A stretch of DNA of 64,000 nt from Pseudomonas lurida (GTDB taxonomy: Bacteria > Pseudomonadota > Gammaproteobacteria > Pseudomonadales > Pseudomonadaceae), in assembly GCF_002563895.1 (NCBI RefSeq), contig NZ_PDJB01000001.1, positions 1,471,501 through 1,535,500 on the forward strand, read 5' to 3'. The notes under the pieces were generated by a model. It saw nothing but the letters and a program-made list of their open reading frames with translations. It ran no database searches and had not been told where the DNA came from. Positions 47,547 through 56,387 of the stretch are shown piece by piece; the stretch's first letter is position 1, and each line of letters starts with the position of its first letter. Position numbers and translations under genes: made by a program.

Positions 47547-47912
47547 CTAAGCGCTGATGGGCAGGTCCAACTCGAACGGTGGTTCCAGCGGCGCCAGGCC
47601 AAATGCTGCACGTGCTGCATCGCAATCGACATTCTGTACGCCCTGGTACCACGAAGACTCGAATTCACGGCACACGCTCGAGCGCTGCTCGTAGATTGTG
47701 CAGCGCGTGCCTTTGCCCACCTCACCCTCAAGGCTGCAGCAGCGCGCGGGTTTCTGGTCGGTGCCGATCATTGCCACGCGGGTAGGGTTGATCTGCACCA
47801 CCAGGTCATCGGGCACCGTGCCCCCCGACGAGGCGCACTCACCCCAGAAGAAAGACACACGAAAGTGTGAACAGCAGGCACCGCAATTCAGACACGGACT
47901 GGCTTCGGACAT
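47547..47912 (-). CDS. YkgJ-family cysteine-cluster protein
   Basis: 121 residues from the ATG at 47912 (an ATG at 47921 is also possible; neither has a good Shine-Dalgarno). Zinc/iron-chelate cysteine cluster CLNCGACCSHFR, then RCCSLEGEVGKGTRC and SVCREF. A small soluble metal-binding protein of unknown role. Confidence 0.88.
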   Translation of the reverse strand: MSEASPCLNCGACCSHFRVSFFWGECASSGGTVPDDLVVQINPTRVAMIGTDQKPARCCSLEGEVGKGTRCTIYEQRSSVCREFESSWYQGVQNVDCDAARAAFGLAPLEPPFELDLPISA

Positions 47913-48163
47913 GGGCGTCATCGATAAGAAAAAGTAAGGGGGGATGCTACGGAAGGCTCGCCATTCTATCCGTGCCATGGCCGTTGGGAAGGGGGGCGCG
48001 CACTTATATTTTTGTCGGCAAAGTCCCGCGCTGCCGGGTGAAATCATGCCCTATCAGCTTTACGAATCATTACAGACAAGCGTCGCCTGCCTGACTATGT
48101 TGCAGGTACCGGGCAGGATGCATCGGGCATCGCAGCTCTCATAACAATAAAAGAGACGGACCC

Positions 48164-49510
48164 ATGCAGAACTCGACCCAAGCGGCGAATGCCTGGCGCA
48201 TTCTGTTCCTGCTGTTCCTCGCCAATCTGTTCAACTTCTTCGATCGCACCATCCCGGCGATTATCATCGAGCCAATCCGCATGGAATGGCACCTGAGCGA
48301 CTTTCAGCTCGGCATCATCGGCACTGCCTTTACCATCGTCTACGCCATTGCCGGCCTGCCCCTGGGGCGCCTGGCCGATACCGGCTCGCGCAGCAAACTG
48401 ATGGGCTGGGGCCTGTTCGCCTGGAGCGGTCTGACGGCGGTAAACGGCATGGTCGGCAGTTTCTGGACGTTTTTGCTGGTGCGCATGGGCATCGGCATTG
48501 GCGAAGCCAGCTATGCGCCGGCCGCCAACTCGCTGATTGGCGACCTGTTCCCGGCGCACCGTCGCGCGCGCGCCATGGGGATTTTCATGCTGGGCCTGCC
48601 GTTGGGGTTGTTGCTGGCGTTCTTCACCATCGGCTGGATGGTCAAGGCGTTCGACAGTTGGCGCGCACCGTTCTTTATCGCGGCGGTGCCGGGGCTGATC
48701 CTGGCGGTGTTCATGTTCGCTATCAAGGAACCCAAGCGCGGCGCAGCGGAATCCGTGCAAGTCTCCCAGGAGCGCGTCGACCGCCCGATCCGGCGCGTGC
48801 TGGCAGTGCCGACTTTCTTGTGGCTGGTGCTGGCCGGGCTGTGTTTCAACTTCGCCACCTATGCCTGTAACTCGTTCCTGGTGCCGATGTTGCAGCGTTA
48901 CTTCCTGATGCCGCTGCAAGAGGCGGCCGTCGCCACCGGTGTCATCGTCGGCATCACTGGCCTGGTCGGCCTGACCCTCGGTGGCTGGATCGCCGACAAG
49001 ATCCATCAACGCGTCGCCAACGGCCGGCTGTTGTTCGCGGCGTTCAGCCTGATCATTTCCACCGTGACCACTGCCTGGGCATTGCACGCCGGGCGCATCG
49101 AGATCGGTGTGTTCGTGGCGCTGTTCAGTGTGGGCTGGTTGTTCGCCTATAACTTCTACACCTGCGTGTATACGGCGATCCAGGATGTGGTCGAGCCACG
49201 TCTGCGGGCCACGGCCATGGCACTGTTCTTCGCCGGCTTGTACTTGCTGGGCGGTGGCATGGGGCCGATCGTGGTGGGCGGCTTGTCCGATCATTTCGCC
49301 CACTCGGCGATGTATGCGGCGGGGGCCGAGCAGATGACCGAGGCCTACAAGGCGGTTGGGTTGCATGACGCCATGTATCTAATTCCGGTGGCGTTGTTCC
49401 TGACCATGCTGTTCCTGTTCCAGGCGTCGCGCAGTTTTGTGCGCGATGCCAAGCGGATGAAGGATGGGTTGGGGGTGGTTGAGGTGCCGGCTGCTGCGGC
49501 TACGGCTTGA
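48164..49510 (+). CDS. MFS transporter, spinster-like
   Basis: 448 residues with 12 membrane helices. The first helix carries NLFNFFDRTIPAIIIEPI; the loop 2-3 motif is GLPLGRLADTGSRSKLMGWG. The motif RMGIGIGEASYAPAANSLIGDLFP is the marker of spinster-type and related MFS exporters. Substrate unknown. A strong bidirectional terminator lies beyond the end. Confidence 0.9.
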   Translation: MQNSTQAANAWRILFLLFLANLFNFFDRTIPAIIIEPIRMEWHLSDFQLGIIGTAFTIVYAIAGLPLGRLADTGSRSKLMGWGLFAWSGLTAVNGMVGSFWTFLLVRMGIGIGEASYAPAANSLIGDLFPAHRRARAMGIFMLGLPLGLLLAFFTIGWMVKAFDSWRAPFFIAAVPGLILAVFMFAIKEPKRGAAESVQVSQERVDRPIRRVLAVPTFLWLVLAGLCFNFATYACNSFLVPMLQRYFLMPLQEAAVATGVIVGITGLVGLTLGGWIADKIHQRVANGRLLFAAFSLIISTVTTAWALHAGRIEIGVFVALFSVGWLFAYNFYTCVYTAIQDVVEPRLRATAMALFFAGLYLLGGGMGPIVVGGLSDHFAHSAMYAAGAEQMTEAYKAVGLHDAMYLIPVALFLTMLFLFQASRSFVRDAKRMKDGLGVVEVPAAAATA

Positions 49511-49526
49511 AACCGAGGCGACCCTA

Positions 49527-49590
49527 TCGCAGGCAAGCCAGCTCCCACAGGGGCATGCATTTCAACTGTGGGCGCCGGGCTTGCCCGCGA
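49527..49590. repeat. REPIN-like inverted pair
   Basis: TCGCAGGCAAGCCAGCTCCC at the left arm and its imperfect complement ending GGGCTTGCCCGCGA at 49590, between two convergent genes. Confidence 0.8.
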
Positions 49591-49610
49591 TGAGGCCCTC
49601 AAGGCAAATA

Positions 49611-49639
49611 AAAAGGCCCGCATTGCGCGGGCCTTTTTT
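49611..49639. terminator. Bidirectional intrinsic terminator
   Basis: AAAAGGCCCGC / GCGGGCCTTTTTT stem with loop ATTGC. Serves both the MFS gene (plus) and rapA (minus), whose ends flank it. Confidence 0.93.
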
Positions 49640-49657
49640 AACCGGGCAGGGAGGTGA

Positions 49658-52504
49658 TCAACCCGCGACCAACACCCGAATCGCTTCCAGTCGCAGCGCC
49701 GCCTTATCCAGCATGGCCAGGCCCTGCTCGCGTTGGGTGCGCAGGGCAACCAGCTCGCTGTCACGCACGGTCGGGTTGACTGCTTGCAATGCAGTCAGGC
49801 GCGCCAGCTCTTCGTCGGTGTCCGCTGCCAGGCGGCGCTTGGCCTCGGCCACGCGTTCGGCGTGGCGCGGGGTGATCTTCTCTTCCCCGGCGTTGATCCG
49901 CGGCGTCAGCTGGTCGCGCTGGGCCTGGATGAACTTGTTGGCGCTGGCGCGTGGCACGCTTTCCAGCTGGTCGTTGAGGGTTTCGAACGACACGCGGCTG
50001 GACAGGTCGTTGCCATTGGCATCCAGCAGGCAGCGCAGTGCGGCCGGCGGCAGGTAACGGCCCAGCTGCAGCGAGCGCGGCGCAACCACTTCACTGACGT
50101 AGAGCAGTTCCAGCAACACGGTGCCCGGCTTGAGTGCCTTGTTCTTGATCAGCGCCACGGCGGTGTTGCCCATCGAACCCGACAACACCAGGTCCATGCC
50201 GCCTTGCACCATCGGGTGTTCCCAGGTGATGAACTGCATGTCTTCACGCGACAGCGCCTGGTTACGGTCGTAGGTGATGGTCACACCTTCGTCGTCACCC
50301 AGGGGGAAGCTGGCGTCGAGCATTTTTTCGCTGGGCTTGAGGATCAGCGCGTTTTCCGAATGGTCTTCGCTGTCGATGCCGAACGCGTCGAACAGGGTTT
50401 CCATATAGATCGGCAGGGCGAACTGGTCGTCTTGCTCAAGGATGTCTTCCACCAGCGCATCGCCTTCACCCGCGCCGCCGGAGTTGAGTTCGAGCAAGCG
50501 GTCGCGCCCGGTATGCAGCTCTTCTTCCAGGCGCTCGCGCTCGGCACGGGCCTCGTCGATCAGGGCTTGCCATTCGCCGTCGTCGGCGTTTTCCAGCAGC
50601 GGTAGCAGGCGTGGGCCGAACTGGTGCTGCAAGGCGTTGCCGGTTGGGCAGGTATTGAGGAAGGCGTTCAGCGCTTCGTGGTACCACTGGAAGAGGCGCT
50701 CTTGCGGGCTGGTTTCCAGGTACGGCACGTGCAGTTCGATCACGTGCTTCTGGCCGATCCGGTCCAGACGGCCGATCCGCTGTTCCAGCAAGTCCGGGTG
50801 GGACGGCAGGTCGAACAGCACCAGGTGGTGGGAGAACTGGAAGTTGCGGCCTTCACTGCCGATTTCCGAGCAGATCAGCACCTGGGCGCCAAACTCTTCA
50901 TCGGCGAAGTAGGCGGCGGCACGGTCACGCTCGAGGATGTTCATGCCCTCGTGGAACACCGTGGCCGGGATGCCGGAGCGCACGCGCAGGGCGTCTTCCA
51001 GGTCCATGGCGGTTTCGGCGTGTGCGCAGATCACCAGCACCTTGGTGCGCTTGAGCATTTTCAGTTGGTCGATCAGCCACTCGACCCGTGGGTCGAAGCG
51101 CCACCAGCGGTTGTCGTCCTCGACGTCCGGCTGCGACTGGAAACTGACTTCCGGGTACAGCTCGGCGTGTTCGCCCAGCGGCAACTCCAGGTATTCGTCC
51201 GGGTTCGGCAGAGGGTAGGCGTGCAGCTTGCGCTCGGGGAAGCCTTGCACGGCGGCGCGGGTGTTGCGAAACAGCACGCGGCCGGTGCCGTGGCGGTCGA
51301 GCAACTCGCGCACCAGGCGTGCGCTGGCTTCGGTGTCGCCATCGTTGACGGCGGTGAGCAACGCTTCACCTTCGTTACCGAGGAAACCCTGGATGGTCTT
51401 GTGCGCCGCCGGTGACAGGCGACCCTTGTCCAGCAGCTCCTGCACCGCTTCGGCGACCGGGCGGTAGTTTTCGCTTTCGGCGCGGAAGGCCTTCAGGTCG
51501 TGGAAACGGTTCGGGTCGAGCAGGCGCAGGCGCGCGAAGTGGCTGTCCTGGCCCAGCTGTTCCGGGGTGGCGGTGAGCAGCAGCACGCCAGGAATGACCT
51601 CGGCGAGCTGTTCGACCAGCGCGTACTCCGGGCTGACTTTGTCTTCGTGCCACACCAGGTGGTGGGCTTCGTCGACCACCAACAGGTCCCAGCCGGCAGC
51701 GAACAGCGCGTCCTGGGCCTTCTCGTCGTCCACCAGCCACTCCAGGGCCACCAGGGCCAATTGGGTGTCTTCGAACGGGTTGGTGGCATCGCTTTCGATA
51801 AAGCGTTCTTCGTCGAACAGCGCAACCTGGAGGTTGAAACGGCGGCGCATCTCCACCAGCCATTGGTGCTGCAGGTTTTCCGGGACCAGGATCAACACAC
51901 GGTTGGCGCGGCCCGACAGCAGTTGGCGATGGATCACCAAGCCCGCTTCGATGGTCTTGCCCAGGCCCACTTCGTCGGCCAGCAGTACCCGTGGCGCAAT
52001 ACGGTCAGCGACTTCACGGGCGATGTGCAATTGGTGCGCGATCGGTTGCGCACGCACGCCACCCAGGCCCCACAGCGCCGACTGCAACTGGCGGCTGGTG
52101 TGTTCCAGGGTGTGGTAGCGCAACGAGAACCAGGCCAGCGGGTCGATCTGCCCGGCAAACAGGCGGTCGCTGGCCAGGCGGAACTGGATGAAATTGGACA
52201 GTTGGGTTTCCGGCAGGGTGACCTGCTCGTTTTGCCCATTGAGGCCGTGGTACACCAGCAGGCCGTCGACGTCGTCGACTTCCTGCACGGTCATTTTCCA
52301 GCCTTCGAAATGGGTGATGGAGTCGCCCGGCGAAAACCTCACGCGAGTGAGGGGCGCATTCCGTAGCGCATACTGGCGGGTGTCGCCAGTGGCCGGATAG
52401 AGCACGGTCAACAAGCGGCCGTCCTGTGCCAGAACGGTGCCTAACCCCAGCTCTGCTTCGCTGTCACTAATCCAGCGTTGCCCCGGTTGATACTGCTGCG
52501 CCAT
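49658..52504 (-). CDS. rapA: RNA polymerase-associated ATPase RapA (HepA)
   Basis: 948 residues, close to the usual length. N-terminal Tudor-like domains (about 1-110) precede the Snf2 ATPase with DEVGLGKT (177-184), DEAH (278-281), [11 protein letters not shown] and helicase motif [15 protein letters not shown]. RapA recycles RNA polymerase. Single gene. Shine-Dalgarno GGAG. Confidence 0.97.
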   Translation of the reverse strand: MAQQYQPGQRWISDSEAELGLGTVLAQDGRLLTVLYPATGDTRQYALRNAPLTRVRFSPGDSITHFEGWKMTVQEVDDVDGLLVYHGLNGQNEQVTLPETQLSNFIQFRLASDRLFAGQIDPLAWFSLRYHTLEHTSRQLQSALWGLGGVRAQPIAHQLHIAREVADRIAPRVLLADEVGLGKTIEAGLVIHRQLLSGRANRVLILVPENLQHQWLVEMRRRFNLQVALFDEERFIESDATNPFEDTQLALVALEWLVDDEKAQDALFAAGWDLLVVDEAHHLVWHEDKVSPEYALVEQLAEVIPGVLLLTATPEQLGQDSHFARLRLLDPNRFHDLKAFRAESENYRPVAEAVQELLDKGRLSPAAHKTIQGFLGNEGEALLTAVNDGDTEASARLVRELLDRHGTGRVLFRNTRAAVQGFPERKLHAYPLPNPDEYLELPLGEHAELYPEVSFQSQPDVEDDNRWWRFDPRVEWLIDQLKMLKRTKVLVICAHAETAMDLEDALRVRSGIPATVFHEGMNILERDRAAAYFADEEFGAQVLICSEIGSEGRNFQFSHHLVLFDLPSHPDLLEQRIGRLDRIGQKHVIELHVPYLETSPQERLFQWYHEALNAFLNTCPTGNALQHQFGPRLLPLLENADDGEWQALIDEARAERERLEEELHTGRDRLLELNSGGAGEGDALVEDILEQDDQFALPIYMETLFDAFGIDSEDHSENALILKPSEKMLDASFPLGDDEGVTITYDRNQALSREDMQFITWEHPMVQGGMDLVLSGSMGNTAVALIKNKALKPGTVLLELLYVSEVVAPRSLQLGRYLPPAALRCLLDANGNDLSSRVSFETLNDQLESVPRASANKFIQAQRDQLTPRINAGEEKITPRHAERVAEAKRRLAADTDEELARLTALQAVNPTVRDSELVALRTQREQGLAMLDKAALRLEAIRVLVAG

Positions 52505-52722
52505 GCTGCCTGACTCCCGCCGTGAAAAAGCCGACTATCTTAACGGAACAAGCCCCCACGCCCAAGGACTCTGAGAAAAACTACGCCCTTGGCAGGCGCA
52601 TCGGACATTGAATCGACGGGTGGCGGGCACTTGCGAGTGTCGACTGGGTCACAGCTTGGCGAGCCTGTGCTCAAGTCGCCCTGCAACCCGCCGAAAGCCT
52701 GTTGATCAGGAGAGTAATCATT

Positions 52723-53064
52723 ATGCTGCCACCCATGCTGCCCGTCAGCGTTGTGCCGGTCACGTCACAACTCGATCCGGTGCGCCAGAAGCCGGATATC
52801 CCGCCCGTGGTACCCGTTCAGCCGGGGTCCAACGAAAGCACCATCGACCTGAAAAAGGGCGATGCCGAGCAGTCGACCTTTTTGTTGCGCGAAGAACAGC
52901 GCCGGCAGCAGGAGCAACAGAAACGTCGGCGTGAAGCCGATGAAGACCCGGAGCAGCACCTGGCCATTCCGGGGGACCTGCTCAACGCCGACAACACCGT
53001 GCCAGTCGTGCCACTGATTGAAGACGCGCCGCGCCAGGGCCTGTGGGTGGACGTCGAAGTCTAG
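52723..53064 (+). CDS. Small Pro/Gln/Arg-rich protein of unknown function
   Basis: 113 residues from the ATG at 52723, 8 bp after AGGAGAG. Proline-rich N-terminus (LPPMLPVSVVPVTSQLDP), a strongly charged central helix (LLREEQRRQQEQQKRRREADED) and a Pro/Asp-rich end. Overlaps the convergent aminotransferase gene by 4 bp. The good ribosome site and length suggest a real gene; such genes are sometimes mislabelled aspartate-semialdehyde dehydrogenase, which this clearly is not. Confidence 0.75.
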   Translation: MLPPMLPVSVVPVTSQLDPVRQKPDIPPVVPVQPGSNESTIDLKKGDAEQSTFLLREEQRRQQEQQKRRREADEDPEQHLAIPGDLLNADNTVPVVPLIEDAPRQGLWVDVEV

Positions 53065-54242
53065 TCGCGCAGTTCCCGCAGGGCCGCTAGCAGCAACTCG
53101 ATATCATGGTCGTTATTGAGTGGGCTGACAGAGACCCGCGCCACGCTTTCAAGGCCCCGCGCCTGCATGTCCAGCGGTGTGTAGGCGACGCCATTGGCAC
53201 CGATGTTGATGCGCTTCAACCCCAGTCGTCGCTTGAGTTCGAATGCATCCCAGCCGGCCAGGTTGAAGGCGATCAAGCCGGATTGGCGAGTGCCGAGGTC
53301 ATGCAGGGTAACGCCCGCCATCCCCCGTAATGCCTCGCGGATTCGCTCACTGGTGCGCGAAACCCTCTCCCAGACGCGCTCGATGCCCAGCCGATTCATT
53401 TCCTGCAACGCATTGCCCAGCCCCGCCAGCAAGGCAAAGGATGTCTCGCTGGTTTCAAAACGCCGTGCGTCGTTGCGCAGGTCGAAACCCTGGTTGGTCC
53501 AGGGCGCTGAAAACACATCACGCTGAGCGGGGCTCAGCCGCTCGAGGAAATCCCCCCGCACATACAATAGTGCTGTGCCACGTGGCCCGCGCAGGTGCTT
53601 GCGTCCGGCCGACTTGAGCACATCGCAGTGCAGTGCTTGCACATCCACCGGCACCTGGCCGACGGCTTGGCCGGCGTCGATGAAGTAGGGGATGGCATGA
53701 CGCTTGGCGACTTCACCGATAGCCTGGGCGGGGTTGATCAGGCCGCCGTTGGCCGGCAGCCAGGTCAGGTCGATCAACTTCACCCTGGCATCGATCATCG
53801 CCTGCAGCGCGAGCGGGCAGGCTGCACCGCTGTCGTCGCAAGGGATGACTTCCACCCGCGCCCCCGCTTGCACCGCCAGTTCCATGCTCGCCAGGTTGCC
53901 GCCCCATTCATGGCGGCCGACCAGAATGCGATCGCCCGGCTGCCAAGGCCCCAAGGCCTGGAATGCCATGCTCCAGGCGGTCGAGCCACTGCTGGCAAAT
54001 GCGATTGATGAGGCGGGGGCGTTGAGCAGTTGCGCGGCAGCACGGCGGGCTTTTTCCGCCAGCACCGCGCCATGCTCGCCGGCCTCCATCGGGCCGTCAC
54101 GGGCTTCCCGTTGCAGTTGCTCGATGATCGCGTCGAGGGTCGCCTGGCTGGGCAGGGAGGCGCCGGCATGGTTGAAGTGCACGATGCCGGACTGACAACC
54201 AGGCGTTTCATCCCGCAGGTGCTGCACGTCGAGCGGGCTCAC
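53061..54242 (-). CDS. PLP-dependent class V aminotransferase (cysteine desulfurase-like)
   Basis: 393 residues from a GTG that overlaps the RidA stop (GTGA). The PLP site is DVLKSAGRKHLRGPRG with Lys215; the substrate region has FASSGSTAWSMAF and YFIDAGQAVGQVPVD. It lacks the active-site cysteine loop seen in NifS/IscS. Neighbours RidA and a LysR regulator make an amino-acid lyase or epimerase-type role more likely; that is inference. Confidence 0.88.
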   Translation of the reverse strand: MSPLDVQHLRDETPGCQSGIVHFNHAGASLPSQATLDAIIEQLQREARDGPMEAGEHGAVLAEKARRAAAQLLNAPASSIAFASSGSTAWSMAFQALGPWQPGDRILVGRHEWGGNLASMELAVQAGARVEVIPCDDSGAACPLALQAMIDARVKLIDLTWLPANGGLINPAQAIGEVAKRHAIPYFIDAGQAVGQVPVDVQALHCDVLKSAGRKHLRGPRGTALLYVRGDFLERLSPAQRDVFSAPWTNQGFDLRNDARRFETSETSFALLAGLGNALQEMNRLGIERVWERVSRTSERIREALRGMAGVTLHDLGTRQSGLIAFNLAGWDAFELKRRLGLKRINIGANGVAYTPLDMQARGLESVARVSVSPLNNDHDIELLLAALRELRD

Positions 54243-54709
54243 GGGCGCAGCTCGAAAATCGCGTCCACCTCCACTGCCACGCCGGCGGGCAGGCTGGAAA
54301 CGCCTACGGCGGTCCGCACGTGCCGGCCCTTTTCGCCGAGGGCGTTGACCAGCAGGTTGGAGGCGCCGTTGGCAACCACGCTCTGTTGTTTGAAATCACC
54401 GCTGCTGGCGATAAAAACCCCCAGGCGCACGGTGCGCACCAGGCGCGACAGGTCATCACCCAAGGCATCGCTCAACTGCCCCAGCAGGCCGAGGGCCGCG
54501 AGCTCTGCCGCGTGTGCGCCTTCGTCATCGCTGACGGACTCACCCAACCGACCTACGTAGGCCGGTTTGCCGTCCAACAGGGGAATCTGCCCGGAAACGA
54601 ACAGGTGGTGCTGGCTCGCGACGTGGTTGATGTAGTTGGCAATCGGCTGGCTGGGCGTGGGCAGTGTGAGGCCCAGGGCTTGCACGCGTTGGCGGATGGA
54701 GTCGCTCAT
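54239..54709 (-). CDS. RidA family (YjgF/YER057c/UK114) protein
   Basis: 156 residues from the ATG at 54709 (Shine-Dalgarno AGGA). It has the long RidA subgroup motif LFVSGQIPLLDGKPAYVGRLG and TAVGVSSLPAGVAVEVDAIFE with the deaminase arginine in VRTAVG. RidA clears reactive enamine/imine intermediates released by PLP enzymes, which fits coupling to the aminotransferase gene right after it. Confidence 0.92.
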   Translation of the reverse strand: MSDSIRQRVQALGLTLPTPSQPIANYINHVASQHHLFVSGQIPLLDGKPAYVGRLGESVSDDEGAHAAELAALGLLGQLSDALGDDLSRLVRTVRLGVFIASSGDFKQQSVVANGASNLLVNALGEKGRHVRTAVGVSSLPAGVAVEVDAIFELRP

Positions 54710-54799
54710 GATCAATCCTCTGTGTTCGGGAGGCTTGAGCATGTGGGTTGCGTCGATGAGCGACAAACGGATAGATCTCACGCAACGTATCGAAAAAAC

Positions 54800-55666
54800 T
54801 CACGCGTCGGCGCAGGCTTCCTTCAACCACTGGCTGAAACACGCGGCGGCGTCGCTGGTTGCACCTTGGGGGGCGATGAGCCAGTAGCCGATGTCACTGC
54901 GATAGGGTGGCCAGTCGAAGGCTTCCACCAGGCTGCCGTCCTGAAGCCGGCGCTCGATCAGGCGATGACGGCCCATGGCGATGCCTTGGCCGGCCACGGC
55001 CGCTTCGACCACGATGTTGTAGTCGTGCAGCAGCACGCGGGGATGATGGGCGAGGTCGACCTGAAAGTGCTCGGACCAATCGGTCCACTCAAAGGGGCGG
55101 TGCGAAGTGGCCATCAGCAGCGGGCTGTCATGCATTGCCTTGAATGTCGGGCTGCACACCGGCGAGATGACTTCCGGCATCAATCGTGTGGCCTGCACAT
55201 CGGGCCAGTCGCCCTTGCCGTAGCGAATGGCCAGGTCTACCTCCGCGCCAGCGACGTTGGCTAATTGAATCGACGGCAGCAACTCCACTTGAATATGCGG
55301 ATAGCGGTTGAGAAACCCGGCCAGACGCGGTGCCAGCCACAGTGTGGCGAAGGATGCCAGCAGGCCGACGCGCAGCACGGTGGTGCTGGGCGATGTTTTC
55401 TGGGCGCGGGTGGCGGCGGCGATGGCGTCGAGAGCCGGGCGGATCTCGTCGTAGTACTGCTGGCCGTCGATGGTCAGATCGATGGCGCGGGTGCGTCGGA
55501 TAAACAGCGGTTTCCCCAGATGCTGCTCAAGTTTCTGCACCTGATGGCTGAGGGCACTCTGGGTTACCGACAACTCGGTCGCCGCCTTGATAAAACTCAA
55601 ATGCCGCGCCACGGCTTCGAAGGCGCGCAGGGCCAGCAACGGCGGAAGGTCCTTGTGCAGTGCCAC
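54800..55666 (-). CDS. LysR-family regulator (GcvA-like)
   Basis: 288 residues from a GTG at 55666 with GGAGATG upstream. Helix-turn-helix LSFIKAATELSVTQSALSHQVQKLE and GcvA-type effector domain (VDLAIRYGKGDWPDV). Encoded 91 bp upstream of, and on the same strand as, the RidA/aminotransferase pair; possibly its regulator. Confidence 0.92.
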   Translation of the reverse strand: MALHKDLPPLLALRAFEAVARHLSFIKAATELSVTQSALSHQVQKLEQHLGKPLFIRRTRAIDLTIDGQQYYDEIRPALDAIAAATRAQKTSPSTTVLRVGLLASFATLWLAPRLAGFLNRYPHIQVELLPSIQLANVAGAEVDLAIRYGKGDWPDVQATRLMPEVISPVCSPTFKAMHDSPLLMATSHRPFEWTDWSEHFQVDLAHHPRVLLHDYNIVVEAAVAGQGIAMGRHRLIERRLQDGSLVEAFDWPPYRSDIGYWLIAPQGATSDAAACFSQWLKEACADA

Positions 55667-55795
55667 CTGGGTGCATCTCCGGTTCGATAAAGTACCGATT
55701 TTGTGCGATGACCTGCCTTTTGTCGCCGGCTGATTTGCCGTTGGGCGGGGGAGGCCGCATTATTGAGCCATTCCCTCCACGACGTAAGCCAAGCC

Positions 55796-55957
55796 ATGAG
55801 TGAAGACGACAAGCTGATTGACCTGAATGCCGAACGTGCCAAGCGCGTGCATGACCTCAATGACAAGCGCCTGAATGAAGTGCGCCAGGCCTTTGAACAG
55901 GCAATGCCATTGGGTAAAGTTAAGAAAAAGCCGAAGAACAAACCGAAAAAGCGTTGA
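55796..55957 (+). CDS. Small basic conserved protein
   Basis: 53 residues from the ATG at 55796. Acidic start (MSEDDKLIDLNAERAKRVHDL), coiled-coil-like middle and a lysine-rich tail (KVKKKPKNKPKKR). Not recognised beyond being the kind of short gene kept in Pseudomonas. Upstream TTG at 55763 is a possible but less likely start. Confidence 0.65.
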   Translation: MSEDDKLIDLNAERAKRVHDLNDKRLNEVRQAFEQAMPLGKVKKKPKNKPKKR

Positions 55958-55962
55958 AACAG

Positions 55963-55982
55963 CCTGCATCCATTGATGCAGG
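55963..55982 (+). terminator. Short hairpin after small basic gene
   Basis: CCTGCATC-CATT-GATGCAGG perfect 8-bp stem starting 5 bp past the stop, followed by TCAGTTATTG. Modest terminator. Confidence 0.45.
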
Positions 55983-56100
55983 TCAGTTATTGCCTTTCTT
56001 TACGCCCCGTTGCGGGCGACATTGATCCCCGTCAATTTTCCAATCCGCCTTCTCCATTAACTTAGCCCTATCGCAACAGGGCAAGTGCAGGAGGCCGGTC

Positions 56101-56217
56101 ATGTTCATCGATAATGTGGTGTTTGCCGGAGTGCTGACTGTAAGCCTCATGGTGATGTTTTTTGTAGGGTTTGGAATTTTTATCTGGAAAGACGCGAACA
56201 AGCGAAAAAAACCATAG
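56101..56217 (+). CDS. 38-residue single-pass membrane protein
   Basis: ATG at 56101 preceded by AGGAGG with 6-bp spacing, an excellent ribosome site. The product starts MFIDNVVFAGVLTVSLMVMF, continues as one hydrophobic helix of about 23 residues and ends in a basic tail (KDANKRKKP). Stop at 56215-56217, then a strong terminator at 56252. Size, signals and terminator together support a real small protein. Topology is probably N-out, C-in by the positive-inside rule. Role unknown. Confidence 0.78.
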   Translation: MFIDNVVFAGVLTVSLMVMFFVGFGIFIWKDANKRKKP

Positions 56218-56251
56218 GGTTTTCCAGGTACATGAGCACGCAAGGCATTTT

Positions 56252-56277
56252 GGGCGACTTCGGTCGCCCTTTTTTTT
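56252..56277 (+). terminator. Intrinsic terminator of the 38-residue protein gene
   Basis: GGGCGAC-TTCG-GTCGCCC stem with a stable tetraloop and eight Ts (56270-56277). Confidence 0.95.
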
Positions 56278-56336
56278 GCCTGTAATTTGGTCAATGAGGG
56301 GCCGCTGTGGGCACGATGGGTTTGGCATCTGGCAAT

Positions 56337-56372
56337 AAAAAAGGTGCGACCCTTGCGGATCGCACCTTTTTT
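56337..56372. terminator. Bidirectional intrinsic terminator after pitA
   Basis: AAAAAAGGTGCGA / TCGCACCTTTTTT stem, 16 bp past the pitA stop on the minus strand and oriented to act on both strands. Confidence 0.93.
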
Positions 56373-56387
56373 ATTGCGGCTGGGTTA

